Shown here one piece after another: positions 33,676 through 42,620 of a stretch of 64,000 bases of DNA; positions within the stretch are counted from its first letter, which is position 1, and each line of letters opens with the position of its first letter. The DNA comes from Sphingomonas yunnanensis (GTDB taxonomy: Bacteria; Pseudomonadota; Alphaproteobacteria; Sphingomonadales; Sphingomonadaceae), in assembly GCF_019898765.1 (NCBI RefSeq), contig NZ_JAIOKB010000008.1, forward strand, positions 109,868 to 173,867. Direction: 5' to 3'. The translations under genes were made by a program, and so were the position numbers. The notes under the pieces are model-generated. The model was given only the letters and a program-made list of their open reading frames with translations, did no database searches and was not told the DNA's origin.

Positions 33676-34416
33676 ATGTCGATGTGGAAGCAGTTCGTCA
33701 CTCTGGTACGCGGCAGCGCGCACGAGGCGGGGCAGTCGGTGGTCGACGCGCGCGCGCTGACGATCCTCGACCAGCAGATCCGCGACGCCGGCGCGGCGCA
33801 GGCCAAGGCACGCGACGACCTTGCCACGCTCACCGCCAAGCGCCGCCTGATCGAGAAGGACATCGAGGCGCTCGCCGCGCAGCAGGAAAAATACGAGGCG
33901 TCGGCGCGCGCGGCGATGGGGCGCGGCGACATGGACCTGGCGCGCGAGGTGGCGCAGCGGCTCGCCACGATCGAGCAGGAACTCGGCGGCAAGCGCCCGC
34001 AGGTGGAGGAGATGCGCACCGCCGAGGACCGGATGCGCGGCATCATCAAGTCGGGCGACGGCAAGATCGAGTCGCTCCGCCGCGAGGTCGACGTGGTGCG
34101 CGCCAACGAGAGTGTGCAGCAGGCGCAGGCGGCGATTGCGGCCAACACCAGCGGCGCCTCGTCGCAGCTCGGCTCGGCGGCGGACAGCCTCAAGCGGCTC
34201 AAGGAGCGCCAGGCGGTGCGCGAGGAGAAATTCCGCGCCTCGGCCGAGCTGGAGGACATGCGCACCGGCGCCGACCTCGACGCCAAGCTCCAGGCCGCCG
34301 GCCTGCTGCCGGGCTCGAGCAGCGCGGACGACATCCTCGCGCGGCTCGCGGCGCCGAAGGACGGCGGCGCGCCGCTGCGGCTCGACGACCGCAGCCGCGA
34401 CACGTCGCGCGACTGA
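33676..34416 (+). CDS. yjfJ: PspA/IM30 (YjfJ) family protein
   Basis: A 246-residue protein, nearly all long helices (about residues 20-165), with the opening MSMWKQFVTLVRGSAHEA and the coiled-coil segments typical of PspA/Vipp1. These are ESCRT-III-like proteins that coat and support the inner membrane under envelope stress. An AAGGA ribosome binding site precedes the ATG. Because the classical pspF/pspBC genes are not next to it, it is the YjfJ rather than the PspA branch, as the neighbours also show. Confidence 0.9.
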   Translation: MSMWKQFVTLVRGSAHEAGQSVVDARALTILDQQIRDAGAAQAKARDDLATLTAKRRLIEKDIEALAAQQEKYEASARAAMGRGDMDLAREVAQRLATIEQELGGKRPQVEEMRTAEDRMRGIIKSGDGKIESLRREVDVVRANESVQQAQAAIAANTSGASSQLGSAADSLKRLKERQAVREEKFRASAELEDMRTGADLDAKLQAAGLLPGSSSADDILARLAAPKDGGAPLRLDDRSRDTSRD

Positions 34417-34430
34417 GCGGGCGGCGGCGG

Positions 34431-35600
34431 GTGGAGCGGATCGTCAGCGGCGAGCGTCCCGGATGGGAGGAGACCGCGCGCGCGATGGGCTTCACCTTCC
34501 ACCATCTCGACGGCCAGCGTTACTGGGACGAGCGTGCTTATTACCGTTTCTCGCTCGACGAGATCGAGGAGCGGATCGAGGCGCCCTCGGGCGAGCTGCA
34601 CCAGCTCTGTCTCGCCCTGGTCGAGGAGGTGGTGGCGAGCGACTCGCTGATGCAGCGGCTCGCCATCCCGGCCGAGATGCGCGACATGGTGGCGGCGTCC
34701 TGGCGCGCGAAGGCACCGTCGCTCTACGGCCGGTTCGACTTCGCCTACGACGGCACCGGCCCGGCCAAGCTGCTCGAATATAACGCCGACACGCCGACCA
34801 GCCTGTACGAGACCGCGCTGTTCCAATGGCAATGGCTGGAGGATCGCGTCGCCGACGGCACGCTGCCCTCTGACGCCGACCAGTATAACCGCCTTCACGA
34901 CGCCTTGCTGGAGCGGTTCGCCACGCTGTTTACGCCGCGCAGCCTGGTCCATTTCAGCAGCGTGTCGGATTCGATCGAGGACCGGCAGACGGTGCGCTAT
35001 CTCGAGGAGGTCGCGCGTCAGGCCGGGCTCGACCCGCAGTTCGTCGCGATCGACCGGATCGGCGTCGACGCCGAAGGTGCCTTCGTCGACGACGAGTCGC
35101 TGCTGATCGGCGCCTTGTTCAAGCTCTATCCATGGGAAGACATGCTGCGCGAGCCCTATGCCGCGCAGCTGCCGACGGCCAGGACGCTGTTCCTCGAGCC
35201 GGCGTGGAAGGCGTTGCTGTCGAACAAGGGGATCCTGCCCCTGCTATGGGAGCGCCACCGCGGCCATCCCAATCTGCTCCCCGCCGCTTTCGCCGACGAC
35301 GCCGAGGGCGTCGCCGCGATCGGACCGCGCCACGTGCGCAAGCCCTTGTTCTCTCGCGAGGGCTGGGACATCACCCTGGTCGGCGCCGACGACGGCGACA
35401 CGGCCGCGCCGCAGGCGGGCGGCTATGGCGAGGAAGGCCATATCGTCCAGGCCTATCAGCCGTTGCCGGTGTTCGGCGGCGAGCACGCGGTGGTGGGTTC
35501 GTGGATCGTCGGCGATGAGCCCGTGGCGCTGTCGATGCGCGAGGACGACGGCCCGATCACGCGCGACCTCGCGCGCTACGTCCCTCACGCCATCGTCTGA
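34431..35600 (+). CDS. yjfC: Glutathionylspermidine synthase-like ATP-grasp ligase (YgiC/YjfC)
   Basis: A 389-residue protein related to the C-terminal amidase-lacking synthetase domain of glutathionylspermidine synthase. Conserved parts are ERPGWEETARAMGFTFH at the N-terminus, YWDERAYYRF, LLEYNADTPTSLYET, FSSVSDSIEDRQTVRYLEE, SNKGILPLLWE, RKPLFSREGWDITL and GSWIVGDEPVALSMREDDGPIT. The N-terminal fit sets the GTG at 34431 as the start. Members ligate peptides or amines with ATP; the E. coli YgiC and YjfC have no proven substrate. It is the last gene of the plus-strand triplet. Confidence 0.9.
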   Translation: MERIVSGERPGWEETARAMGFTFHHLDGQRYWDERAYYRFSLDEIEERIEAPSGELHQLCLALVEEVVASDSLMQRLAIPAEMRDMVAASWRAKAPSLYGRFDFAYDGTGPAKLLEYNADTPTSLYETALFQWQWLEDRVADGTLPSDADQYNRLHDALLERFATLFTPRSLVHFSSVSDSIEDRQTVRYLEEVARQAGLDPQFVAIDRIGVDAEGAFVDDESLLIGALFKLYPWEDMLREPYAAQLPTARTLFLEPAWKALLSNKGILPLLWERHRGHPNLLPAAFADDAEGVAAIGPRHVRKPLFSREGWDITLVGADDGDTAAPQAGGYGEEGHIVQAYQPLPVFGGEHAVVGSWIVGDEPVALSMREDDGPITRDLARYVPHAIV

Positions 35601-35663
35601 TGCGGTCGAGCGCGGTGCGCATGCGAGGGCGGGTGCCGCGGCGTCGCCCCCCTCTCCCACAGC

Positions 35664-35758
35664 GTCTCACTGAACTCGTTTCAGGATCCACCGTGTCGCA
35701 CAGCCACAGCAGAAGGCGCTTGCGGGACCGTGGATCCTGAAACGAGTTCAGGAAGAAC
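35664..35758. repeat. Family-B paired-hairpin repeat, copy 4
   Basis: The left arm ACTGAACTCGTTTCAGGATC C and the right arm GGATCCTGAAACGAGTTCAG GA, total about 95 bp; the outer GTCAT/ATGAC ends are degenerate. It lies between the yjf-type triplet and the two-component pair. Confidence 0.85.
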
Positions 35759-35883
35759 GGAGAGAAGATGGGGCCGCCTCTGCAAGTAACGGAGCCGAGC
35801 GTCCCCACCACCCGCTCGGCCGATCGCGCGTGAGTTTCGCCGCCCCAGCGCTTAAGAAAGAGGGGCGGAGCAACGAGGACGCG

Positions 35884-36564
35884 ATGAAGCTGCTGATCGT
35901 CGAGGATGACCGTGACTATGCCGACTCGCTGCGCGAGGACCTCGCCGCGCTCGATCATGAGGTGACCGTCGCCGAGAACGGCCGTGACGCGCTGCTCGCG
36001 CTCGAGCGCGATCGCTACGACGCGGTGATTCTGGATCGCATGCTGCCGCAGATGGACGGCGCCGCGGTAGTGCGGCACGCGCGCGAGCGCGGCCAGACGC
36101 TGCCGGTGCTGATGCTCTCCGCGCTGGGTCGTTCGGTCGAGAAGGTCGACGGTCTGGAGGCCGGCGCGGACGACTATGTCGTCAAGCCGACGCCCGCGAG
36201 CGAGATCGAGGCGCGCCTCCGCGCGCTGCTGCGCGCGCGGGGCTGGCAGCAGCAGGGCGGCGACGGCGACACGCTGCGCGCGGGCGATATCGTCGTCAGC
36301 CCCGGCCAGCACCGCGCCTGGCGCAACGGCCGCGCGCTCGATCTCGCCAAGCTCGAGTTCGGCCTGCTCGCCGAGCTGGCGCGCCACGCCGGCAGCTATC
36401 TGACCCGCGCGATGCTGATCGAGCGCGTCTGGAGCTATGACTTCGAGCCCAGCACCAACATCGTCGACGTCCAGGTCCGCTCGCTGCGACGAAAGTTGTG
36501 CGCGCCCGGCGAGGTCGACCCGATCGTGACCAAGCGCAGCGTCGGCTACATGCTGCGCGCCTGA
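35884..36564 (+). CDS. OmpR-family response regulator
   Basis: A 226-residue regulator. The receiver domain has the acidic pocket IVEDDRD, phospho-acceptor Asp51 (VILDRMLP) and Lys101; the C-terminal winged helix (about 130-226) ends with the wing TKRSVGYMLRA. An ATG with GAGGA upstream is used; the frame is open for 18 further codons. The partner kinase begins one base after its stop codon, so the pair is co-translated. The closest known type is the CzcR/CopR/QseB group, but no target can be named. Confidence 0.92.
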   Translation: MKLLIVEDDRDYADSLREDLAALDHEVTVAENGRDALLALERDRYDAVILDRMLPQMDGAAVVRHARERGQTLPVLMLSALGRSVEKVDGLEAGADDYVVKPTPASEIEARLRALLRARGWQQQGGDGDTLRAGDIVVSPGQHRAWRNGRALDLAKLEFGLLAELARHAGSYLTRAMLIERVWSYDFEPSTNIVDVQVRSLRRKLCAPGEVDPIVTKRSVGYMLRA

Positions 36565-36565
36565 C

Positions 36566-37894
36566 ATGTCGTCGCTCCGTGCGCTGACCCTCTTCTTCCT
36601 CGCCGCCTTCGCGGCGGCGGCGGTGCTCGCGGGGTATCTCACTTATGCCGCGTCGCGCGCCGCGGTGGTGAGCGCCGTCGACCGACGCATCGGCGAAGTC
36701 GGAGACGCGATGCTGAGCGCGGTGGCACCCGGTGACTCGCGCACGATCCTGCGCCGGATCGACGCCTTCTCGCGCCGCCGCGACACCGGTGACATCGGCT
36801 TCGAGCTGGAGGATGCACGCGGGCGCCGGGTCGGCGGCAACGTCGTGCTGGAACGAACCCTGCCGCTCGGCTTCACCACGCTGCGGCGGCGCGACGGCAT
36901 CGTCGGGCTGAGCGCCGGCCGCGCGCAATCACGCGACGCCGGGGGTGGGCTGCGGCTCATCACGATCGCGGAGACCGAGCCGATCGACGGCTATCGCGCG
37001 ACGCGCGTCCGGCTCTACCTGATCGGCTTCGGCACGCTGCTCGCGGTGGTGCTCGCGGGCACCGCCAGCTTCGGATGGATCGTCCGACGCCGCATCGGCG
37101 AGGTGCGCGCCACTGCCGCCGCGATCATCGACGGCGATCTCACCCGCCGTGTCCCCGTGCCGGCGCGGGGCGGCGCCTTCGCCGACCAGGCGGTGGCGTT
37201 CAACCGCGCGCTCGACCGCATCGCCGCGCTCGTCGAGCAGCTGCGCGGCGTCAGCAGCGACGTGGCACACGACCTGCGCACGCCGCTGGCCCGGCTGCGC
37301 GCGCGGCTGGCGCGACTGGCGGAGCGGCCGACCGTGTCCGGCGAGGAGCTGGAGGCAGTGCTGGCGGCGTGCGACGAGCTGCTCGCCCTGTTCGCCGCGA
37401 TCCTGCGCATCGCCGAGGTGAGCGCGGGCGAGCGTCGCGCCGGCTTCCGCCCGATCGACCTCGCCGGCCTGGCCGAGCAGGCGTGCGAGACGCTCGCGGC
37501 GGCGGCGACCGAGCGCGGTCAGCGGCTGAGCGGCGGACCATTCACGCCATTCATGGTTCGCGGCGATCCGCAGCTGCTGAGCCAGGCGCTGCTCAACCTG
37601 ATCGAGAACGCTTTGTACCACACGCCGGCGGGGACGAGCGTGACGGTGACGCTGGAGCGCGAGGGCGCGACGACGGTGCTGGGCGTGCGCGACGATGGCC
37701 CGGGCATCCCGGCCGCGGCGCGTGCACTGGCGCTGCGCCGCTTCGGTCAGCTCGAGACGAGCCGCCACCGGCCGGGACACGGACTGGGGCTGCCGCTGGT
37801 CGAGGCCGTGGCGCGGCTGCACGGCGGGACGCTCACGCTCGCCGACGCGGCACCGGGCTTGGCGGTGGTGATGGCGCTGCGGATGGAAGCGTGA
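36566..37894 (+). CDS. Sensor histidine kinase
   Basis: A 442-residue partner of the preceding regulator. Membrane helices lie at about 8-28 and 150-172 with a short periplasmic domain of about 120 residues between them. A HAMP domain follows (RRRIGEVRATAAAIIDGDLT), then the H-box VSSDVAHDLRTPLARL (His235), N-box LLNLIENALYHTP and G-boxes DDGPGIP and GHGLGLPLVE. The short sensor domain is of a type that often senses metals or envelope conditions; the stimulus is not evident. Confidence 0.92.
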   Translation: MSSLRALTLFFLAAFAAAAVLAGYLTYAASRAAVVSAVDRRIGEVGDAMLSAVAPGDSRTILRRIDAFSRRRDTGDIGFELEDARGRRVGGNVVLERTLPLGFTTLRRRDGIVGLSAGRAQSRDAGGGLRLITIAETEPIDGYRATRVRLYLIGFGTLLAVVLAGTASFGWIVRRRIGEVRATAAAIIDGDLTRRVPVPARGGAFADQAVAFNRALDRIAALVEQLRGVSSDVAHDLRTPLARLRARLARLAERPTVSGEELEAVLAACDELLALFAAILRIAEVSAGERRAGFRPIDLAGLAEQACETLAAAATERGQRLSGGPFTPFMVRGDPQLLSQALLNLIENALYHTPAGTSVTVTLEREGATTVLGVRDDGPGIPAAARALALRRFGQLETSRHRPGHGLGLPLVEAVARLHGGTLTLADAAPGLAVVMALRMEA

Positions 37895-37977
37895 GCGCCA
37901 GGGGGCCGCTGGCCGTGTGGCCGCGGTGCACCAGGGACACGCAATCGCCCCTGCTCTAGGGACGACCCTCTACCGGC

Positions 37978-38072
37978 GTCATCCTGAGCTCGTCTCAGGA
38001 TCCACGGGCCCGCTTATCCACCGGCAGGAGAGCGCGAGGACGGGTGGATCCTGAAATAAGGTCAGGATGACG
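37978..38072. repeat. Family-B paired-hairpin repeat, copy 5
   Basis: The left arm GTCATCCTGAGCTCGTCTCA GGATCC and the right arm GGATCCTGAAATAAGGTCAG GATGACG; 95 bp. It lies between the convergent kinase and TonB receptor genes. Confidence 0.86.
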
Positions 38073-38127
38073 GGAGTAAGGGGACGACGGACCGCTCGCG
38101 CCGTGAGCGAGCAGCCCTCCCCTCGGC

Positions 38128-40683
38128 TCAGAAGTTCAGCAGCGCCTCCAGCCCGAAAGTCCGCGGTGCGTTGAAGTTGCCGTAGTCGCCGAGCACGTTG
38201 TTGATGTTGCCCGCGCTCACGCTGCTGGTCGGCGCGGCCGGCAGGCTGTTCGACGGGTCGCGGCGATAGACGTACTGCTCGTTGAACAGGTTGCGGCCCC
38301 ACAGCGCGACCTCGAGCTTCTGCTTGCCCTCGCCTAGGGTGATGTCGGCCAGCGCGATCCGCCCGTTGAAGATCAGCGAGGCGTCGGCGCGCGTGGCGAA
38401 CTGGTCGAAAGCCTGGGTCGACTGCGCGTAATTGCCGTCGAAGTGGACGCGGAAGGTGGTGCTGCCCTCGCCGACCGGCACGCGATAGTCGATCGAGCCG
38501 CTGGCGGCGTTGCGCGGCGTGAAGACGATGTAGAAGTTCTGCTCGACGCTGCTCGTCACCCCGCCCGCGGTATAGTTGATCAGCACCGGCGGGATCTTGG
38601 TGTAGGTATAGGCGTACGAGCCGTTGAGCGTCAGCCCGTCGATCGGGTTGAGCGTCAGATCCGCCTCGATGCCCCTGATCTTGGTCGTGCCGGGCGCGTT
38701 GATCGTGACCAGGTTGTTGAAGTTGCTTCCGTTGAACGGCTGGATCGAGCTGATGTCGACCTGGCTGTTCTTGCGGTCCATGATATAGCCGGCGAGGTTG
38801 AAGCGGGCGCGATGGTCCCAGAAGTCGGACTTGAGCCCGATCTCATACGACTTGATGTCCTCCGGCCTGAAAGACTGGTAATTGGCCGTGCGCGAGCTGG
38901 CGCCGCCGGCGCGATAGCCGGTCGCGTATTTGGCATAAGCGTGCACGTCCTGAGTGACGTCGACCGCGACGGTGAACGCCGGGTTGAAGCGATTCCAGGT
39001 GCGGTCGAGCGGCTGGTAGCCCGCCGCCGTGGCCGCCGCGGTGTTCACGTCATAATTCACGTTGCGCGAATAGTGCAGCACGCCGCGCTTGGTGTCGTGC
39101 GTGTAGCGTCCGCCCGCGGTGAGGTGGAGCACGTCGAGCGGGTTCCAGGTGATCTGGCCGTAGCCGGCGTAGCTCTTCGACCAGACCTCCGAGGCGCGGT
39201 CGATCGAGCGGCAGCCCGGCTGCGAGCCGAAGCCGCTCGAGCCGCGGCATGGATCGAGGATGACGTAATTGGCGCCGGTCACCTGGCCGGCGGCGTTGAG
39301 CACAGCGACCGCACCGTTCGAGTTGGGCGTCGCCGCGTCGTCGGTGACGTGCTCGTTGAAATAATAGAGGCCTGCGACATAGTCGAACCGGTCGATCGTG
39401 CCGACCGCCTGGAATTCCTGGCTGAACTGGTTCTGATGCAGGTCGGCGAGGCTGTAGCGGCTGAAACCGCACGGCGCCGCGGCGGTGCAGGCGGCGGTGA
39501 GATTCACCACCGGTACGCGATGCGCGCCGCCCGAATTGTCCCACTGCGTCGCGTTGACGCCGCGCCACGCCGTGATCGAGCGCAGCTCCACCTCGGGCGA
39601 GGCCTTGTACTTGAGGAGGTTGGTAAAGCCGTGCGTCTGGTCGACGCTCGGCTGCTGCGGCACGCCGATGTCTGCCGTCTTCATCCGGCTGGTGCCGTTG
39701 ACCACCACACCCGGCAGCAGCGGCTTCACCGTGCCGGTGAGCGTGCTGTAGCTGGTACCCGGCAGCACGCAGTTGGGCGCGTTGCTCACCGGCCCGGCGA
39801 TGCAGCCGTTCGGGTTGGCGTTGAGCAGCTGGCTGTAGAAGGGCGAGTTCTTGTCGAGCCCGTAATCGTAGGAGAAGTCGTTGGTCAGACCCTCGAACGG
39901 CTTCCAGCGCGCGGCGATGCGGCCGCCACGGCGGTCGTAATAGTTGAAGCCGGTCTGGCCCGCGAGCGGGTTCTTGGTGGTCGGCCCCTGGTATTGGACG
40001 ACGCCGTCCACCTTGACGCTGACGTTGTGATATTCCGGCAGGTCGAGGTGGAGCTCGCCGGTGTAGGCGCCGTAATTGCCGATGCCCGCGCGCATGCGGC
40101 CCTCGAACTCGCCCGACGGCGCGCGCGTGACGATGTTGAGCGCGCCGCCCTCGGTGTTGCGGCCGAACAGTGTGCCCTGCGGGCCCTTGAGCACCTCGAC
40201 CCGCTCGACGTCGAACAATGCCGCGTTGAGACCGTGCTGGCGCCCGAGATAGACGCCGTCGATATAGATGCCGACGCCCTGCTCGCGCGCGGGCTGGTTG
40301 GCGTCGAGCGGGACGATGCCGCGGATGCCCACGGTCAAGGCCGACTGGCGCGCCTCGAAGGTGGCGACGCGCAGCGAGGGGACCGCGCCGTCGGCGAGGT
40401 CATACAGGCTCTGCACGTGGCGGTCCTGCAGCGCCTGCGTGCTCAGCACGTTGATCGCGACCGGGGTCGACTGGAGGTTGGTCTCGCGCCGCGTCGCGGT
40501 GACCACCACCTCGTCGAGCCCGCCGGATTGCGCCGGGTCGGGCGCGGCGGCGTCGGGGGCGGCGGTCCGGTCGGCCGCGGCGGTGGGAGCGGCATTGCCG
40601 GGCGCGGCCAGCGCGTGACCCGGGGCGGCGAGCGCCGCGATGCCGGCGAGCAAGTGCAGGCGACGACGCGAGATAAACGACAT
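38128..40683 (-). CDS. TonB-dependent receptor preceded by a Pho box
   Basis: An 851-residue outer-membrane receptor. A signal peptide ends near PGHALAAPG; the TonB box is GLDEVVVTA (about 57-63); the plug has VGIRGIVPLDANQPAREQG, YIDGVYLGRQ and VLKGPQGTLFGRNTEGGALN; the barrel ends in aromatic FGLEALLNF. This is the CirA/FecA-like group common in sphingomonads. The substrate is unknown, but a good Pho box 66-83 bp upstream suggests induction by phosphate limitation and thus uptake of a phosphorus compound. The gene stands alone; no transport partner lies next to it. Confidence 0.92.
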   Translation of the reverse strand: MSFISRRRLHLLAGIAALAAPGHALAAPGNAAPTAAADRTAAPDAAAPDPAQSGGLDEVVVTATRRETNLQSTPVAINVLSTQALQDRHVQSLYDLADGAVPSLRVATFEARQSALTVGIRGIVPLDANQPAREQGVGIYIDGVYLGRQHGLNAALFDVERVEVLKGPQGTLFGRNTEGGALNIVTRAPSGEFEGRMRAGIGNYGAYTGELHLDLPEYHNVSVKVDGVVQYQGPTTKNPLAGQTGFNYYDRRGGRIAARWKPFEGLTNDFSYDYGLDKNSPFYSQLLNANPNGCIAGPVSNAPNCVLPGTSYSTLTGTVKPLLPGVVVNGTSRMKTADIGVPQQPSVDQTHGFTNLLKYKASPEVELRSITAWRGVNATQWDNSGGAHRVPVVNLTAACTAAAPCGFSRYSLADLHQNQFSQEFQAVGTIDRFDYVAGLYYFNEHVTDDAATPNSNGAVAVLNAAGQVTGANYVILDPCRGSSGFGSQPGCRSIDRASEVWSKSYAGYGQITWNPLDVLHLTAGGRYTHDTKRGVLHYSRNVNYDVNTAAATAAGYQPLDRTWNRFNPAFTVAVDVTQDVHAYAKYATGYRAGGASSRTANYQSFRPEDIKSYEIGLKSDFWDHRARFNLAGYIMDRKNSQVDISSIQPFNGSNFNNLVTINAPGTTKIRGIEADLTLNPIDGLTLNGSYAYTYTKIPPVLINYTAGGVTSSVEQNFYIVFTPRNAASGSIDYRVPVGEGSTTFRVHFDGNYAQSTQAFDQFATRADASLIFNGRIALADITLGEGKQKLEVALWGRNLFNEQYVYRRDPSNSLPAAPTSSVSAGNINNVLGDYGNFNAPRTFGLEALLNF

Positions 40684-40748
40684 GAACTCAACCCCTCTAT
40701 GGCCCGTGGCCTTGGGAGGGGCGGATAGGAAGGTTGCGCTTCGCTATC

Positions 40749-40766
40749 GTGACAAAGCTATGACAG
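40749..40766 (-). promoter_or_regulatory. Pho box (PhoB binding site)
   Basis: On the minus strand the sequence CTGTCATAGCTTTGTCAC has two 7-bp direct repeats (CTGTCAT and TTGTCAC) with a 4-bp spacer, the exact architecture of the PhoB operator. It starts 83 bp upstream of the receptor start, where it would replace the -35 element. Confidence 0.65.
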
Positions 40767-40778
40767 GCTCCGACTTCT

Positions 40779-40797
40779 TAATTTCATCCTAATTTCA
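40779..40797. promoter_or_regulatory. AT-rich 11-bp direct repeat
   Basis: TAATTTCA occurs twice with an 11-bp period, in a markedly AT-rich patch just upstream of the Pho box on the receptor side. The period equals that of the two Pho box half-sites, so it may be a degenerate second PhoB site or a UP-like element. Confidence 0.35.
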
Positions 40798-40865
40798 TTA
40801 TTCTCGATCTAGCACAGCCATCCCTACGACTTCGTCGTGATCGCTTATACTAGCGCGCCGCGCCA

Positions 40866-41262
40866 TGGTGCTGACTCGTGGCTGTAGCCACAGCGTTGCC
40901 AGGCAGCGGCGTGCCGCGCAATCTCTGCCCCAGCCGCTCGAACGCGGCGGTGGACTCCACCGCCGCGTCGATTGCTGCCTCCAGCGCGCGATAGGCAGCG
41001 AGCGCCTCGCGCCCCGCCTCCGTCAGTCACGCCCCGCCACCGCCGCCGCGTCCCGTCGCGACCAGCCCGTCGTACCAGCAGCGGTTCTTTCGTCGACCAG
41101 CAGCCAGGTTCGGCGATAGCTCATCCCCAGCGCGCGGCCGGCCGCCGAGATCGAGCCATGACTCGATCGCGTCGAGCAGGTCGGCCTTGCCCGGCCCGAA
41201 CGCGATCGAGTCGCCGCACAAGAGCTGCGCCTTCAGCTTGAGCGGGCCGTGCCGCGCGCGCG
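40866..41262 (-). pseudogene. Decayed ModE-type (LysR-like wHTH) regulator
   Basis: Read across frames on the minus strand, the region gives LKLKAQLLCGDSIAFGPGKA DLLDAIE, then in the next frame GSISAAGRALGMSYRRTWLL VDE, then in another frame a segment with LVATGRGGGGGA, a TGA stop, and LTEAGREALAAYRALEAAID. Together this is the winged-helix N-terminal domain of ModE family regulators. Two frameshifts (near 41160 and 41090) and one stop codon (41029-41031) break it, and no start codon is left near the homology. It lies just after the PLP enzyme gene. Confidence 0.8.
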
Positions 41263-41280
41263 AGGCGTGGCGCCGGCGGC

Positions 41281-42600
41281 TCAGATCGCCGCCAGCGCCT
41301 GCTCCATGTCGGCGATCAGGTCGTCGGCATCCTCCACGCCGATCGAGATGCGCACCAGATTGTCGGTGATCCCCAGTGCCTGCTTGCGCGCGTCGGGCAC
41401 CGAGAGGTGAGTCATCGCCGCGGGATGGCTCGCCAGCGTCTCCGTGCCGCCGAGGCTGACCGCCAGCTTGGCGATCTTGAGCGAGTCGAGGAAGCGGAAC
41501 GCCTCCGCCTCGCCGCCCTTGAGGTAGAGCGAGAAGGTCGAGCCGCCGCCGGTGCAGTGGCTTCGGTAAATATCGGCCTGGCGCCCTTCCGCGTCGGCGA
41601 GGAAGCCGAGATAGCCGACATGCTCCACCTTGGGATGGTCGCGCAGGAAGGCGCATACCTTGGCGGCGTTCTCGCCGGCGCGGCTCATGCGCAGCTCGAG
41701 CGTCTCGAGACTGCGCAGCAGCATCCAGGCGGTGTTGGGGTCGCAGATCGTGCCGATCGTGTTGCGCATGGCACGGATCGTGTCGATCACCGCCTTGGAC
41801 CCGAGCACGCCGCCCGCGACCAGGTCGGAGTGGCCGCCGGCATATTTGGTGAGGCTGTACACCACCACGTCGGCGCCGTGCTGGAGCGGCTGCGACCAGA
41901 GCGGGCCGAGGAAGGTGTTGTCGATCGCGATCGGCGGCTTCTCCGCGGTACTGCCCCAGATCGCGTCGCGGCTCGCGGCGACCGCCTCGACGTCGACCAG
42001 CGCGTTGGTCGGGTTGGCCGGACTCTCGAGATAGATCAGCGCGACGCGGCCGGTCGCCGCCTTCGCCAACACGGTGTCGATCTCCTCGCGCGTAGCGCCC
42101 GCGGGAAAGTCGAGCCAGTGGACGCCGAAGCGGCCGAGCACGCGCGCGATCAGCGTCTCGGTCGCGGCATAGAGCGGGCCCGAGTGGACGATCGTGTCGC
42201 CCGGACGCACCAGCGACAGGAACAGGGTAGCGATCGCGGCCATGCCGCTGGAGAAGGTCAGCGCGTCCTCGGCGCCCTCCCAGATGCCGAGCCGGTCCTC
42301 CAGGATCTCCTGGTTGGGGCCGTTGAAGCGCGAGTAGACCAGCCCCGCAGCGCCGCCCGGTCGCTTGCCCGTGACACCCTCGAAGTGGCGCTTGCCCGCC
42401 GCCGCATTCGGGAAGACGAAGGTGGAGGTGAGGAAAACCGGCGGCTTGAGCGCGCCTTCCGAGAGCGTCGGGTCGTAGCCGTGGCCCATCATCAGCGTCG
42501 CGGGCTTGAGCGTGCGCCCGCCGATCGCGTCGACCTCGGGCTTGGGCGAGACGCGGGTCTCTACCCCGGTCAGCTCCTGCTCAGTGGGTTCGTCGGCCAT
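41281..42600 (-). CDS. Cys/Met metabolism PLP-dependent enzyme (cystathionine gamma-synthase family)
   Basis: A 439-residue enzyme of the trans-sulfuration fold. The PLP lysine is Lys252 in VVYSLTKYAGGHSD; other conserved parts are FSSGMAAIATLFLS, YLESPANPTNALVD, AIDNTFLGPLWSQPLQHGAD and the C-terminal AVSLGGTETLASHPAAMTH. The family includes methionine gamma-lyase, O-acetyl/O-succinylhomoserine sulfhydrylase and cystathionine gamma-synthase, which cannot be separated here without a phylogeny. The ATG at 42598-42600 is taken as start because the preceding frame overlaps the upstream small gene. Confidence 0.9.
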   Translation of the reverse strand: MADEPTEQELTGVETRVSPKPEVDAIGGRTLKPATLMMGHGYDPTLSEGALKPPVFLTSTFVFPNAAAGKRHFEGVTGKRPGGAAGLVYSRFNGPNQEILEDRLGIWEGAEDALTFSSGMAAIATLFLSLVRPGDTIVHSGPLYAATETLIARVLGRFGVHWLDFPAGATREEIDTVLAKAATGRVALIYLESPANPTNALVDVEAVAASRDAIWGSTAEKPPIAIDNTFLGPLWSQPLQHGADVVVYSLTKYAGGHSDLVAGGVLGSKAVIDTIRAMRNTIGTICDPNTAWMLLRSLETLELRMSRAGENAAKVCAFLRDHPKVEHVGYLGFLADAEGRQADIYRSHCTGGGSTFSLYLKGGEAEAFRFLDSLKIAKLAVSLGGTETLASHPAAMTHLSVPDARKQALGITDNLVRISIGVEDADDLIADMEQALAAI

Positions 42601-42620
42601 GCGATCGTTTCTCCTGATAC

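Noticed and set aside
38128..40683. Regulation of the Pho-box receptor by the nearby two-component pair at 35884-37894
   Set aside because: The kinase lacks the PAS domain and other features of PhoR; closeness alone does not make it the phosphate sensor.
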